Assembly (NCBI GenBank): GCA_030710605.1
Contig: CP092877.1
Location: 40,718,406 to 40,782,405, forward strand
DNA length: 64,000 nt
Reading direction: 5' to 3'
DNA from: Cordylochernes scorpioides
Lineage: Eukaryota > Arthropoda > Arachnida > Pseudoscorpiones > Chernetidae
Shown here: in pieces, positions 53,801 through 62,699 of the stretch
How positions within the stretch are numbered: the first letter of the stretch is position 1
How the letters are laid out: each line of letters opens with the position of its first letter
Made by a program: the position numbers and the translations under genes
Notes under the pieces: model-generated
What the model was told of the DNA's origin: nothing
The model's input: only the letters and a program-made list of their open reading frames with translations
Databases searched by the model: none

Positions 53801-56800
53801 CCAATTGTATTTCGTCCTATCCCAGCTATCTCTCTCAAATCTGTATTTCGTAGCAAACAGGATAGTTTCTTCCCACAGCATATAGCCCCCAACTACATTA
53901 CTTCAATCCCGATTCTTTAAAAAGATAGTCAGCTAGAGGAATAGGTTGTATTAGTTCGTAAGATGAATGGTTTGAGCCTATTCTAGTTTGGAACAAATTA
54001 TCTATCATTTGAAACATCTCATGAACAATGTTCCACAAGGGATTTATCACGAATCTTCAATAATTATCGAAACCTACCATTAATTCGAGAAAAAAAAAAC
54101 ATTATCAATTTTGTAGACATCAACTTTCGATTACCATAACTATGTTGAAAGATTTTAAACTCAAAAGGAGTGTTTTCTAATTTTCTTCTAGCTTTCTTCT
54201 AATAGAAGAAGCTCCTTTTGAGTTTATAATCTTACAAAATTATCAATTTTACTACTAAATGTGCGTAACCTGGAATTTTAGAGTGTACAAATCAATTATA
54301 TGCAGCTAGACTTTGACGTAAATTTGTTATCAATATGTAGGTTATCCAAGAATTGCTGTGAGATATGATGAAGCAAGGTTGATGGGACTTGACCTACTTG
54401 ATCTGGTGGACCTCCAGATGCTCGGGGCTGCGAGACGGCGCCAGGACACGCAAGTTGCAATGTTCCCAGGCCCGACGTTGTCGGAGCAGATGTGGGATTA
54501 GCATGGTGAGTCCTGTAGTCCAGGATGGTCAAGAGTCCAGGTGGTCCATAGATCCGTACTCACCTCCATCGTCGTATAGCCACCAAACGTCGATGGTGCC
54601 ACTGCGAGGTTGGCTCTTGGAGAAAAACTGGTTGAGAGCTGTGCAGGTCGGACCTGGAAGTTTGACTTCTCCTTCTGGGGCCATGTCGTTCACAGACACG
54701 GCTACAGTACCTGGAGGGAGGGAGCTTGTTAGCTTTGTAAACATTTGTCTAAATACAAGGCTAGGGAATAAGTTCAGAGTTACCTTGAAAATAGACACCT
54801 TAAAAGTATTTTTAATATAAATTTTGTTATGCTGAAAACAATAATACTTAATTGTAAAACGACATTTGAAAATTATCCCGCATGTGTTTCTTTATACGAA
54901 AAATCGAAATTTATTTTAAGGAGAAATAGCGATTATTTTTCATACTTCATCTCTAAGATTAGAAATAATCGCTATTTCTCCTTAAAATAAATTTCGATTT
55001 TTCGTGTAAAATAAACACATGCGGGATAATTTTCAAATGTCGTTCTACAATCATAAGCCGCATTGTATTGTATTAATAATGCTTAATTTTTTTAAATTCC
55101 ATCATTTTTTCAACTATTCAAAAAATGAATCTGAAATGTGACTCTCAAAACTTTTCCCCCAACCTAATCATTGTAAATAAGAGCACATTACATAATAAAT
55201 TAATACTATAATCCCTTTGGTAAAATTATAAATAAAGGAAATTCGCGCTGAGGGAAGTTTCTCTTTTTTTCCTTAAGCGAATTGTCTTTTATGTATATTG
55301 CATAATAGATTATAAGAATAATATTTAAGAAAATTGTTTTAACAGAAATAAATATGTGTAAGAACAGATATGAATATTCGAAACTATTATAATAAAAATA
55401 AGTCGGTGGATGAGAGGGTAACACGTTCGATTCCCTACAGTCATGAACCGGGATTGAATCCCGCATTAAAAATTGTTCAATTATCATGAACTAGGTTGCT
55501 CTTGCTGAGCGGTACCTATTTATGTGAATTTGAACCAGAAACTATTATAAAGGCGTATGATTCTTTTGAGAATTAAACAATTTCTACTGCCCTTACTGCA
55601 ATGGAAAAATTAATTGTATGTAATTCTGCTGTCCTCAAAGCTCAAAGCAATGTCCATAGTTCATCTGAAATACCCATTCCAAGAGTCTAGCATCAGTACC
55701 ACTATAAAAGGAAGTTCCAAAAATGCAAAATAACAGCGGTATGGTAGATTAAACTGGAGAAACCGCTGGGAGGGTTCACCACTGATGAACCAGGCCCTCC
55801 CTTCAATTTTTCCATTGCAGTAAGGGCAGTAGAAATTGTCTAATTTTCAAAAGAATCATACGTGTCTATAACAGTTTCGAATATTCATAACAGATGGCGC
55901 GCTGATGCATCATAAGAGCAGATATATTTGGGAAGGCGATATCAAAGGGTTGGGTGGTTCCCCAAGTTGAGATAGTAGGTTCGTGTACTAACTGAGACTA
56001 CATTGTTTAGACGGGTGTGGTAACCTGAATCAATAATAATATTTTATGTACAGTTATCATCATCTTGTTTTTTTTTTTATGTTTTAATAATTAAGCCTAA
56101 TAATATGGTCGTTTTTATTAGTTAATAAAAAACCTTATATGTAGGTAAATGCCCAACAATGGTTGAATAAAAATTATTATTCTTCTCTAGTGAGAATTCC
56201 GTTTGATAAAGTATAATACCCATCAACGGATACAAATGGTATGACGGGTTTACTGCATACAAAGGCTTTTGATTAGATAACCCTTCAGACATCATTCTTG
56301 TAAAAGCTCTTCGTATACTTTAGTCTCCCATGAGAGACCCTGGCTAAACCGGCTCTTTCCTGAAGGTGGTCTCTCATCAGAGACTTATTTTAAATACTTC
56401 TCATGACATGGTCTGACAGGCAGAGTCTCTAATAAGAAACCACCTCCAAGAGACCCCGATTTTAGCTATGTTTCAGACAGTCTCTCATGGGATACTGTAT
56501 CCAATATTTTCTTTAAATGTTTTATGAAACGAATCAAATATATTCCTTCATGAAAATAACTATATGAATAAAAATGTAACTTTAAAATTATCTTCTCAGT
56601 GTTTAGGTATCTCTTTCTTATTCTTTCTTATCTCCATTCAATCATATTAGGGTATCAAGTGTAGAGCTTGTTGATGGTGTCTGCTGGGGATAAGTAGAGC
56701 TCATCAATGGATGAGTCAATACAGTCAATGATGTGGTTTGGGGTTGCAGGTTGATAATTGCACTTAGTACATAGTGAAAAAAAAAACCCGCTTCGGTATC

Positions 56801-59800
56801 TTAATTCTTACAATTTATATAAATATATATATACTAGACGAATGGCCCGGGCAACGCCCGGGTTTTACCCGAGTGCGTATATATTTTAAAAACGTTTTAA
56901 TTCAAACACTATTCGTTACAATTATAAATTGGCGCCATGGATGTCACTCTTGTGAAACGTCCCGTTCCAAACTGTGTGTTTTTAAAATGTTTTAATTAAA
57001 ATACTATTCGTTACAATTATAAATTGGCGCCGTGGATGTCTCTCTTGTGAAACGTCCCGCCCCAAACTGTGTGTGTCTTGAAAATATAAAATTCGAATAA
57101 ATATAAATGAGATACTAAAAATTAAATACCTATTTAATGAATATCATATTTTATTCTTATAAAGGTACTTATATATAATATAATTTATATAAAATATATA
57201 AAAATATAAAATATATAATATATATAATATAAAATATATAATACAGTGGACCCTCGGTTTACGAGCACCTTGGAGTACGAGCTTTTCGCAGTACGAGCAA
57301 AATTTTTTGGAAAATTTTACCTCGGATTACGAGTGAAATTTCGCATTACGAGCTATTCGTGATGGTTGCCCGTAATCGTGATGGATGAAAATTCACTGGG
57401 ATCCCTCCCTTCAGATCAGATTCGGGAAATATGTAAAATGTGGGAAACTGTGCAATTGTTCGTAGCAAGAAGAATTGCCCGAGTTTCAATTATTAAAAAT
57501 AAGAAATTAGTTTCGCACTACGAGTGTTTTGGAGTACGAGCATGGCTCTGGAACGGATTATGCTCGCAAACCGAGGGGCCACTGTATAAAATATAATATA
57601 TGTATAATATAAAATATATAATATATAAAGGATTTATGAACGGAAAAATATGTCCAGGGTAGCCTAGTGGTCATGGCATCTGCCCGGTAAGCGGAAGGTC
57701 GTGGGTTCGATTCCCATCCCTTGACACTTTTTTTATTTTATCCATTCTGACCAAAATCTATCCGTGAACTTCACACAGACAGAATAAGGCAATTATATAA
57801 GTAGATATATATTATATATTTAATCTAAAATTCAATTATTTTATTTTTAAAAAACATATATTTTATTTTCATTCATTGAGTATTATTTTATTTTTGACCA
57901 TAGATTTAGAAGATACCACTTTGAATATTGTTGTAAATATGTATAGTTGACCTACCTATTTTTTAATTCACGAATATAGAATTCATTTTATAAATTCTAT
58001 ATTACTGTGAAATTCTTTTCAAGTAATTGAAAATAAAAACTACTTGGTAAATAACTATCTTTCCTTTTTCACGACTGCACCTTCAATTCTTTATCTTATT
58101 CAACAACAAAACAAAATAATCAACATATATAGTCACGACCGTCTATCCTCATCGCTGTCCTCAATTCCTCATGTCACGGATGCGCGCGCATCATCATTAT
58201 GATCATTATCAATATCTAATGATAATAATAATCATTATTATTATATTATTATTATTATTATCCACATATATAGTCACGACCGTCTTTCCTCCTCAAATTC
58301 CTCAATTCCTCATGTCACGGATGCGCGCGCATCATCATTAGATCATTATCTAATGATAATAATAATAATTATTATTATTATTATATTATTATTATTATTT
58401 TATTATTATCAACCTATATAGTCACGACCGTCTTTCCTCAATTCCTCATGTCACGGATGCGCGCGCATCATCATTATAATCATTATCATTATCTAATGAT
58501 AATAATAATAATAATTATTATTATATTATTATTATTATTAATGATTATAATAATATTCTTCTTGGAATATATATATATTATTATTAATATATAAAGTCAC
58601 GACCGTCTTTCCTCAATTCCTCATGTCACGGATGCGCGCGCATCTTCATTATGATCATTATCTTCTATAGAAGCTTCTATCTTTATAATTATGTATATTT
58701 ACAAAAAGTCAATTCGCTCGCGCCTCTAGCGGTGAAAATGAGGGGTAATACCAGCTGACCTAATGTACATGTAAAGTTTGGAGCGGGACGTTTCACAAGA
58801 GTGACATCCACGGCTCCAATTTATAATTGTAACAAATAGTATTGGAATAAAAACATTCAATCGGGTAAAACACGGGCGTTGCCCGGGTCATTCGTCTTGT
58901 CAACATATATAGTCACGACCGTCTTTCCTCAATTCCTCATGTCACGGATGCGCGCGCATCATCATTATGATCATTATATCATTATCTAATGATAATAATA
59001 ATAATTATTATTATTATATTATTTTTATTATTTTATTATTATCAACATATTTAGTCACGACCGTCTTTCCTCAATTCCTCATCGCTGTCACGGATGCGCG
59101 CGCATCATCATTATGATCATTTTCTTCTATAGAAGCTTCTATCTTTATAATTATGTATATTTACAAAAAGTCAATTCGCTTGCGCCTCTAGCGGTGAAAA
59201 TGAGGGGTAATACCAGCTGACCTAATGTACATGTAAAGTTTGGAGCGGGACTTTCACAAGAGTGACATCCACGGCTCTAATTTATAATTGTAACAAATAG
59301 TATTGGAATAAAAACATTCAATCGGGTAAAACACGGGCGTTGCCCGGGTCATTCGTCTAGTCATAATATATATAAAATGTAATATATTCATAATTAATGG
59401 GGAGAAAGAGCAGTGTGTTGAAATTTGTGCATAATTGTCGTGTTAAGTAGATTTAAAACAGAACAACCGAGCAGCCGTAAACAAGAAAATGTCTAAAAAA
59501 TCCCAGTACTCACCATCTTCAGAATCCTGCAGGATATCTAGCGGAACTTGCTTCTCCGTCTCCGCCAAGTGGGCGAACTCCAGGCCGGTCTCAAGCCTCA
59601 GTACAGCCAGTCCCATGTGCATGTCTAGAGCATGGCTGGCACATGGAGATGTACATTAGTTCTACATAGGATGTGTAGATATATTGATACTCACTGTAGC
59701 GTGTCGACGTAGTCGGCAGCACGGGTTCTATCAAGTGGGAATCCCAGCATGAGAATGTTCGGTCTCATCTTGCCCAGTCCGACCGACTGCATGAGGCTGT

Positions 59801-61563
59801 AGGCCCCGTGGGATAGACGTGGGGCCTCCACGTTGGTGTAGAATCCTTTAATCTTCCTCAGAATGAGCCACTTGTTGTTGAAGTCGGTTATGGTGTTGCG
59901 GGTGGAGTAGCTCACTGAATTCTCCTGAACACAATCACAAGATTGACAACAAGAGAATGGTATTCATATGGTCGTATAAAAAAACTTTTTATCAAATTAT
60001 TTAAATGTGGAATCGACTCGATTAAATGTGTAATTTGACAAATTTTACTTATTTTGAAAATCATTTGTTGGTTGTAAGATGATTTGGAGAGAAAAAAAAC
60101 ACATACACATCAACCAATAGTTTATTTTGACTCTCGACATTTAAATCCTCATTTTAGAAATACATTTTAATAATTTGCTTTTATTGGATGGTGGAGGTAT
60201 GGTAAAACCATTTCAACAGAAGTGACCCGGGATCAAATCCTGCATTGGGCACTTTTTTCTGAAGAAAAAATACTTTAATAGGTTCTGATTCTTGCTACCA
60301 ATGAGGGCAAGTAACTAAAAACCTGGTACAGTTGGAGTGCAAAAGTTGAATTGCTTGTAGTATGTAAGTATGTAGACCTGTGGTGCACTTGCGACTGAAA
60401 TGTCGGGAGTTGAAATAAACTATTGGTTGATGTAACTGTCTTTTTCTCCAAATATAACATCGTAAAAAATAGTACAAAAGTGTACTGGGATCAGGTGGAT
60501 AAATTAAGACATCTCCTGATCATGCAACTAAAAGTTGCTGATGGCTGTCGGAATAAATATCAACTATACGTTGATTTATAAATATTTGCCAAATTCTGGA
60601 ATAATTAAAAAATCAACGTTTAATTTATATTTATTCCGACAGATGGCGCAAGCCATAAATAATCTTCGTTCATTTTTTAATATTATCGCTTCAGGTAGCG
60701 CCCATAGAGAGATGGTCAAGTTTTGTATGCAGTAGAACCTTCATGAACGGATGATGCTAATTTTTATTTATTTATTTTTTTTTAAGAAGAAAAATTCCGT
60801 AAATATATTCTGTATATATATACCTTTAATCAGTAGTATCTACTTTTAAAAAAAATTGAAGTCTTTACTAAAGGATAGCACAAAATGCTATTTGCTGAAG
60901 CGTCTTCTAAAGCCAATATAGAAGTACCCACCTGGTTGCATTGATTGCACTGTTCCTTCCCTCAACTGACCTATTTAATGATCTACCACCTCTGTTCATC
61001 TCCAGGTTTACATAGTCTACGTTAAGCCTGTACATAGTGATGTGACAACTTCCACATCACAGTTTTATAAGCATCCAAACCGTCACATGTTCAGATGTCT
61101 ATAGCAGGCTATCTAGAAAAGGTTGGACTCACAAATGGACCTCAACGCGGGGAGATAACACTTCACAAAGAAAGAATCTATAAACATATCTTACAATCAT
61201 CTCAACATTGAACTGAGAGCGATTCAAATTGGTCCTGTCCTTGTCTGGAGGAGCCTCCCTTCCTGAGAACAGTTTGTTATATATTTTTATCACCGAAATG
61301 TAAATAATCACATTTATCTTTGTTTAATTTATCTTTGATTTTGGTAACAATTAACTAAGAGTGTCAATAAAATATATTGAAATGTCAAATGTCTATAAAA
61401 GGTTGTCAATCCTATGTTTAAGGCTGTAGCTAGATACATTACATACCGGCAGAACGTGGCCACACACCAGAAGTCCACTACCCTTGGTGATTTGATGAGC
61501 TAGGTCCACTAGCGGGGTTCTGCTGCCTGGATTACCGCTCAGAACAAGGACTGAAGGCCTGGA
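50751..61563 (-). CDS. SLC12 Na-(K)-Cl cotransporter, C-terminal nine exons
   Basis: Nine exons on the minus strand (61563-61447, 59924-59695, 59635-59514, 54710-54564, 54512-54398, 52962-52876, 52823-52748, 52693-52626, 50886-50751), all with GT/AG sites and matching phases, give about 365 C-terminal residues. They match the cytosolic C-terminal domain of SLC12 transporters in order: LLVCGHV, KIKGFY and [81 protein letters not shown]. This domain regulates dimerisation and trafficking of the plasma-membrane cotransporter. The transmembrane part lies beyond the window. NKCC and NCC members are hard to separate here. Confidence 0.9.
50887..52625 (-). other. SLC12 intron
   Basis: 1.74 kb. Holds a MITE-like element (51307-51478) and a short palindrome (about 52020-52105). 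A long accidental frame at its start (to 51139) continues into the exon in the wrong frame and is not coding. Confidence 0.7.
51307..51478. mobile_element. MITE (CATGGGAGACT family)
   Basis: AGTAGTCTTCCATGAAAGACC ... GGTCTATCATGGGAGACTCTACTG (shown in part), with inner GTGGTCTCT repeats. Relative at 56309-56503. Confidence 0.55.
52626..52693 (-). CDS. SLC12 exon
   Basis: 68 bp, acceptor GATTCCACAG, donor GTAAGT, phase 0 to 2. Encodes [20 protein letters not shown]. Confidence 0.9.
52748..52823 (-). CDS. SLC12 exon
   Basis: 76 bp, acceptor TATGTACAG, donor GTAAGAC. Encodes [13 protein letters not shown], the counterpart of the FxxLVAPF segment. Confidence 0.85.
52876..52962 (-). CDS. SLC12 exon
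   Basis: 87 bp, acceptor GATGCTAACAG, donor GTGAGT. Encodes [18 protein letters not shown]. Confidence 0.9.
52963..54397 (-). other. SLC12 intron with SINE
   Basis: 1.4 kb. Contains the SINE at 53088-53390, a LINE 3' end scrap (about 53515-53560) and a small foldback with CTCAAAAGGAG arms (54155-54235). Confidence 0.7.
53088..53390 (+). mobile_element. tRNA-derived SINE in SLC12 intron
   Basis: Best preserved head: GGTCGGTGGAAGGATGGTC and GGTTCGATTCCCGC, then the full body. Opposite strand to the host gene. Confidence 0.8.
54398..54512 (-). CDS. SLC12 exon
   Basis: 115 bp, acceptor GGACTACAG, donor GTAGGT. Encodes [18 protein letters not shown] and NLRVLAP. A stop would follow if the donor were read through, which supports this boundary. 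Confidence 0.9.
54564..54710 (-). CDS. SLC12 exon
   Basis: 147 bp, acceptor CTCCCTCCAG, donor GTGAGT. Encodes the linker and [13 protein letters not shown], the most recognisable SLC12 signature in the window. The linker before it is much shorter than in vertebrate NKCC1. Confidence 0.95.
54854..55074. mobile_element. Foldback element in SLC12 intron
   Basis: About 95 bp arms (GAAAATTATCCCGCATGTG ... TTTTAAGGAGAAATAGCGATT) around a 25-base centre. Flanked by AATAATACTTAATT (54840-54853) and AATAATGCTTAATT (55075-55088), a 14 bp duplication with one mismatch. Sister of 36073-36320. Confidence 0.75.
55367..55905. mobile_element. Foldback element with inserted SINE head
   Basis: Arms share GAATATTCGAAACT, ATGATTCTTTTGAGAATTA and ATTTCTACTGCCCTTACTGC in opposite orientations. 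In the left arm a SINE-head unit (about 55395-55544) is flanked by GAAACTATTATAA, 13 bp. The right edge has AGATGGCGCGCTGATG, the ATGGCGC block shared with hammerhead elements. Confidence 0.6.
56309..56503. mobile_element. MITE (CATGGGAGACT family)
   Basis: TTTAGTCTCCCATGAGAGACC (left) and AGTCTCTCATGGGATACTG (right), inner TCTCATCAGAGAC repeats. Same family as 51307-51478. Confidence 0.55.
56610..56780 (-). mobile_element. LINE 3' tail fragment
   Basis: TTATCTCCATTCAATCATATTAGG ... GCACTTAGTACATAGTG (shown in part): inverse of the LINE ORF2 tail at 32113-32310. Confidence 0.6.
56834..57085 (+). repeat. CCCGGG-headed repeat fragment
   Basis: Starts CTAGACGAATGGCCCGGGC; near-identical to 47502-47745. 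Confidence 0.65.
57244..57584. mobile_element. Tigger-like MITE, TA target
   Basis: CAGTGGACCCTCGGTTTACG ... GCAAACCGAGGGGCCACTG with TA on both sides. The internal frame (57366-57596) includes [19 protein letters not shown], which resembles a scrap from the LADIxxMWxxVQ part of pogo/jerky-type transposases. 341 bp. Confidence 0.8.
57652..57807 (+). mobile_element. tRNA-Thr-like SINE, second copy
   Basis: 75 nt tRNA-like head (B box GGTTCGATTCC intact), same tail and TATAAGTAGA end as 49124-49280. Confidence 0.65.
58131..59110. repeat. Degenerate tandem array with GATGCGCGCGCATC palindrome
   Basis: The block AGTCACGACCGTCTTTCCTC recurs at 58131, 58272, 58420, 58595, 58911 and 59053. Each is followed by CATGTCACGGATGCGCGCGC and then TAA/TTA microsatellite of variable length that is itself self-complementary. 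Two CCCGGG repeats (minus) are interleaved at 58700-58900 and 59180-59362. Confidence 0.8.
58700..59362 (-). repeat. CCCGGG-headed repeats, minus orientation
   Basis: Two near-identical pieces (58700-58893, 59170-59362), each running from CGCCTCTAGCGGTGAAAATG to CATTCGTCT, with CACGGGCGTTGCCCGGG. They belong to the array unit just described. Confidence 0.6.
59514..59635 (-). CDS. SLC12 exon
   Basis: 122 bp, acceptor CATGTGCCAG, donor GTGAGT. Encodes [21 protein letters not shown] nearer AG (GCTCTAG) would break the frame, so the upstream acceptor was chosen. Confidence 0.85.
59695..59924 (-). CDS. SLC12 exon
   Basis: 230 bp, acceptor TTGTGTTCAG, donor GTGAGT. Encodes [26 protein letters not shown] and [19 protein letters not shown]. 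Confidence 0.9.
60183..60400 (+). mobile_element. SINE relic
   Basis: GGATGGTGGAGGTATGG with GGGATCAAATCCTGC (degenerate B box), then a diverged body. Resembles the combined 7458-7530 and 9127 pieces. Confidence 0.5.
60455..60690. mobile_element. Decayed head-to-head element, 338-bp-unit family
   Basis: AAAAGTTGCTGATGGCTGTCGG at the left (in part), inverted match around 60580-60660 with CGACAGATGGCGCAAGCCAT. The hammerhead part is absent. Confidence 0.5.
61109..61177 (-). repeat. Partial duplicate of SLC12 intron/exon border
   Basis: TCACAAATGGACCTCAACGC and CACTTCACAAAGAAAGAATCT match 61563-61616 with few changes. It retains the ...CTGTGAG-type acceptor context with altered bases but no matching exon sequence. 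Confidence 0.6.
61447..61563 (-). CDS. SLC12 exon (most 5' in window)
   Basis: 117 bp, phase 0 on both sides, acceptor ATCTGTGAG (weak pyrimidine tract), donor GTATGT. Encodes [20 protein letters not shown] and GLLVCGHV, as in the first cytosolic stretch after the last membrane helix. An intron-boundary-like copy lies at 61109-61177. Confidence 0.85.
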
Positions 61564-61616
61564 CTCACAGATGGACCTCAACATAAGGATATAACACTTC
61601 ACAAAGAAAGAATCTA

Positions 61617-62014
61617 ACTATATTTAGGATTATGTTATAGGTTGTTTTCATAAAATAGGGCAATAAATAAATCGTTAACCTCAAAGACTTGAAAAGGAAG
61701 TTGATTTTCAAAGCAAATACAAAGGAAACTATTCACTAAGAGACTTTATTGTTGTCCTGACTTCTAATTCTAGACACATACAAAGATTTATTTTATTCTT
61801 TAAAAGAATACTTTTTACAAGTCACTGAGCGGAAGTTGAAGAATAATACGTGAGCGCTTGACTCATCAATGATGAACCCTCCCAGAACTTTTATTATTAA
61901 AAATTTTACCAAATTGATGATGGGCTAATATTGATATAGTCGTTTTTTTTTTTTTTGCAGATAGATGGCGCTATACAAGGAAGGAATAGTTCAACTTCAT
62001 TTGTGTCGATAAGT
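61617..62014. other. No gene seen
   Basis: AT-rich, upstream intron of SLC12 by position. A scrap of the 55367 foldback family (GATGAACCCTCCCAG) lies near 61870. Confidence 0.4.
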
Positions 62015-62140
62015 CTCTTCTTCTTTCTTATCTCCACTCAATCATATTAGGGTATCAAGCTTGTAGAGCTTGTTGATGGTGTCTGCTGGGAATGAGTAGA
62101 GCTCATCAATGGATGAGTCAATACAGTCAATGATGTATCG
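62015..62140 (-). mobile_element. LINE 3' tail fragment
   Basis: TCTTCTTCTTTCTTATCTCC, ATATTAGGGTATCAAGCTTG and GAGTAGAGCTCATCAATGG: inverse of the LINE tail. Confidence 0.6.
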
Positions 62141-62699
62141 ATAGATTTTTGTGCAGAATCGTGTGGCAGATTTAAAATTGAGAAAGAAACCTTAACCGAA
62201 ATTCTTTTGAATTCGACTAGAAACCAATTGTATATTGCCATTTTTTATTCGAATACTCATTAAAATGAACCAACTTTGAAATAACGCGCGGAAATATTCT
62301 ACCTTTTATTTGAGTTTTAGTTGAGCTTCTTCCTCCGTGTTTATTTAAGGGAGCAAACCCTCATAAGGACAACCATTTAGTTATAATAAAGTAAAGCGGC
62401 CATTTTTTGATGAACCAATCCTGGCGCCAGGATTACTAGTTTTCGAAACTAATTTTTCAAAATATATATATATATATTCTATATTATCTCTAAAGAAAAT
62501 TATCTTGAAGGCTTGAATAAATTTAAAGAAAGCACTTTTTATCAACGTTTATTTTAATATAATTAGAATTGATATTGTATATAGAAGTATATGCCCGTTG
62601 AAGAGCAGAAATTTTGCTCGAAAGCTTGCAAAAATCAAAATTAAAAGAAACCCTTTAACTTAATATTGCTTATTTTTCTTTTTCGAATAATTAGAATTA
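62141..62699. other. No gene; Penelope-tail-like motif
   Basis: At 62590-62630 GTTGAAGAGCAG ... TTGCTCGAAAGCTTGC, a stem followed by GAAAGC as in other Penelope-related ends. Remainder AT-rich. Confidence 0.35.

Larger units (their letters stand above)
54711..59513 (-). other. SLC12 intron (4.8 kb)
   Basis: Packed with repeats: foldbacks at 54854 and 55367, MITEs at 56309 and 57244, LINE tail at 56610, CCCGGG repeats and the GCGCGC array. No host exon found inside. Confidence 0.75.
59925..61446 (-). other. SLC12 intron
   Basis: 1.5 kb. Holds a SINE relic (60183-60400), a decayed foldback (60455-60690) and an imperfect copy of the neighbouring intron/exon border (61109-61177). Confidence 0.7.

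Noticed and set aside
54854-55074. Hammerhead core in this foldback
   Set aside because: No CTGANGA/GAAA pair with suitable stems was found by eye, only the architectural similarity remains.
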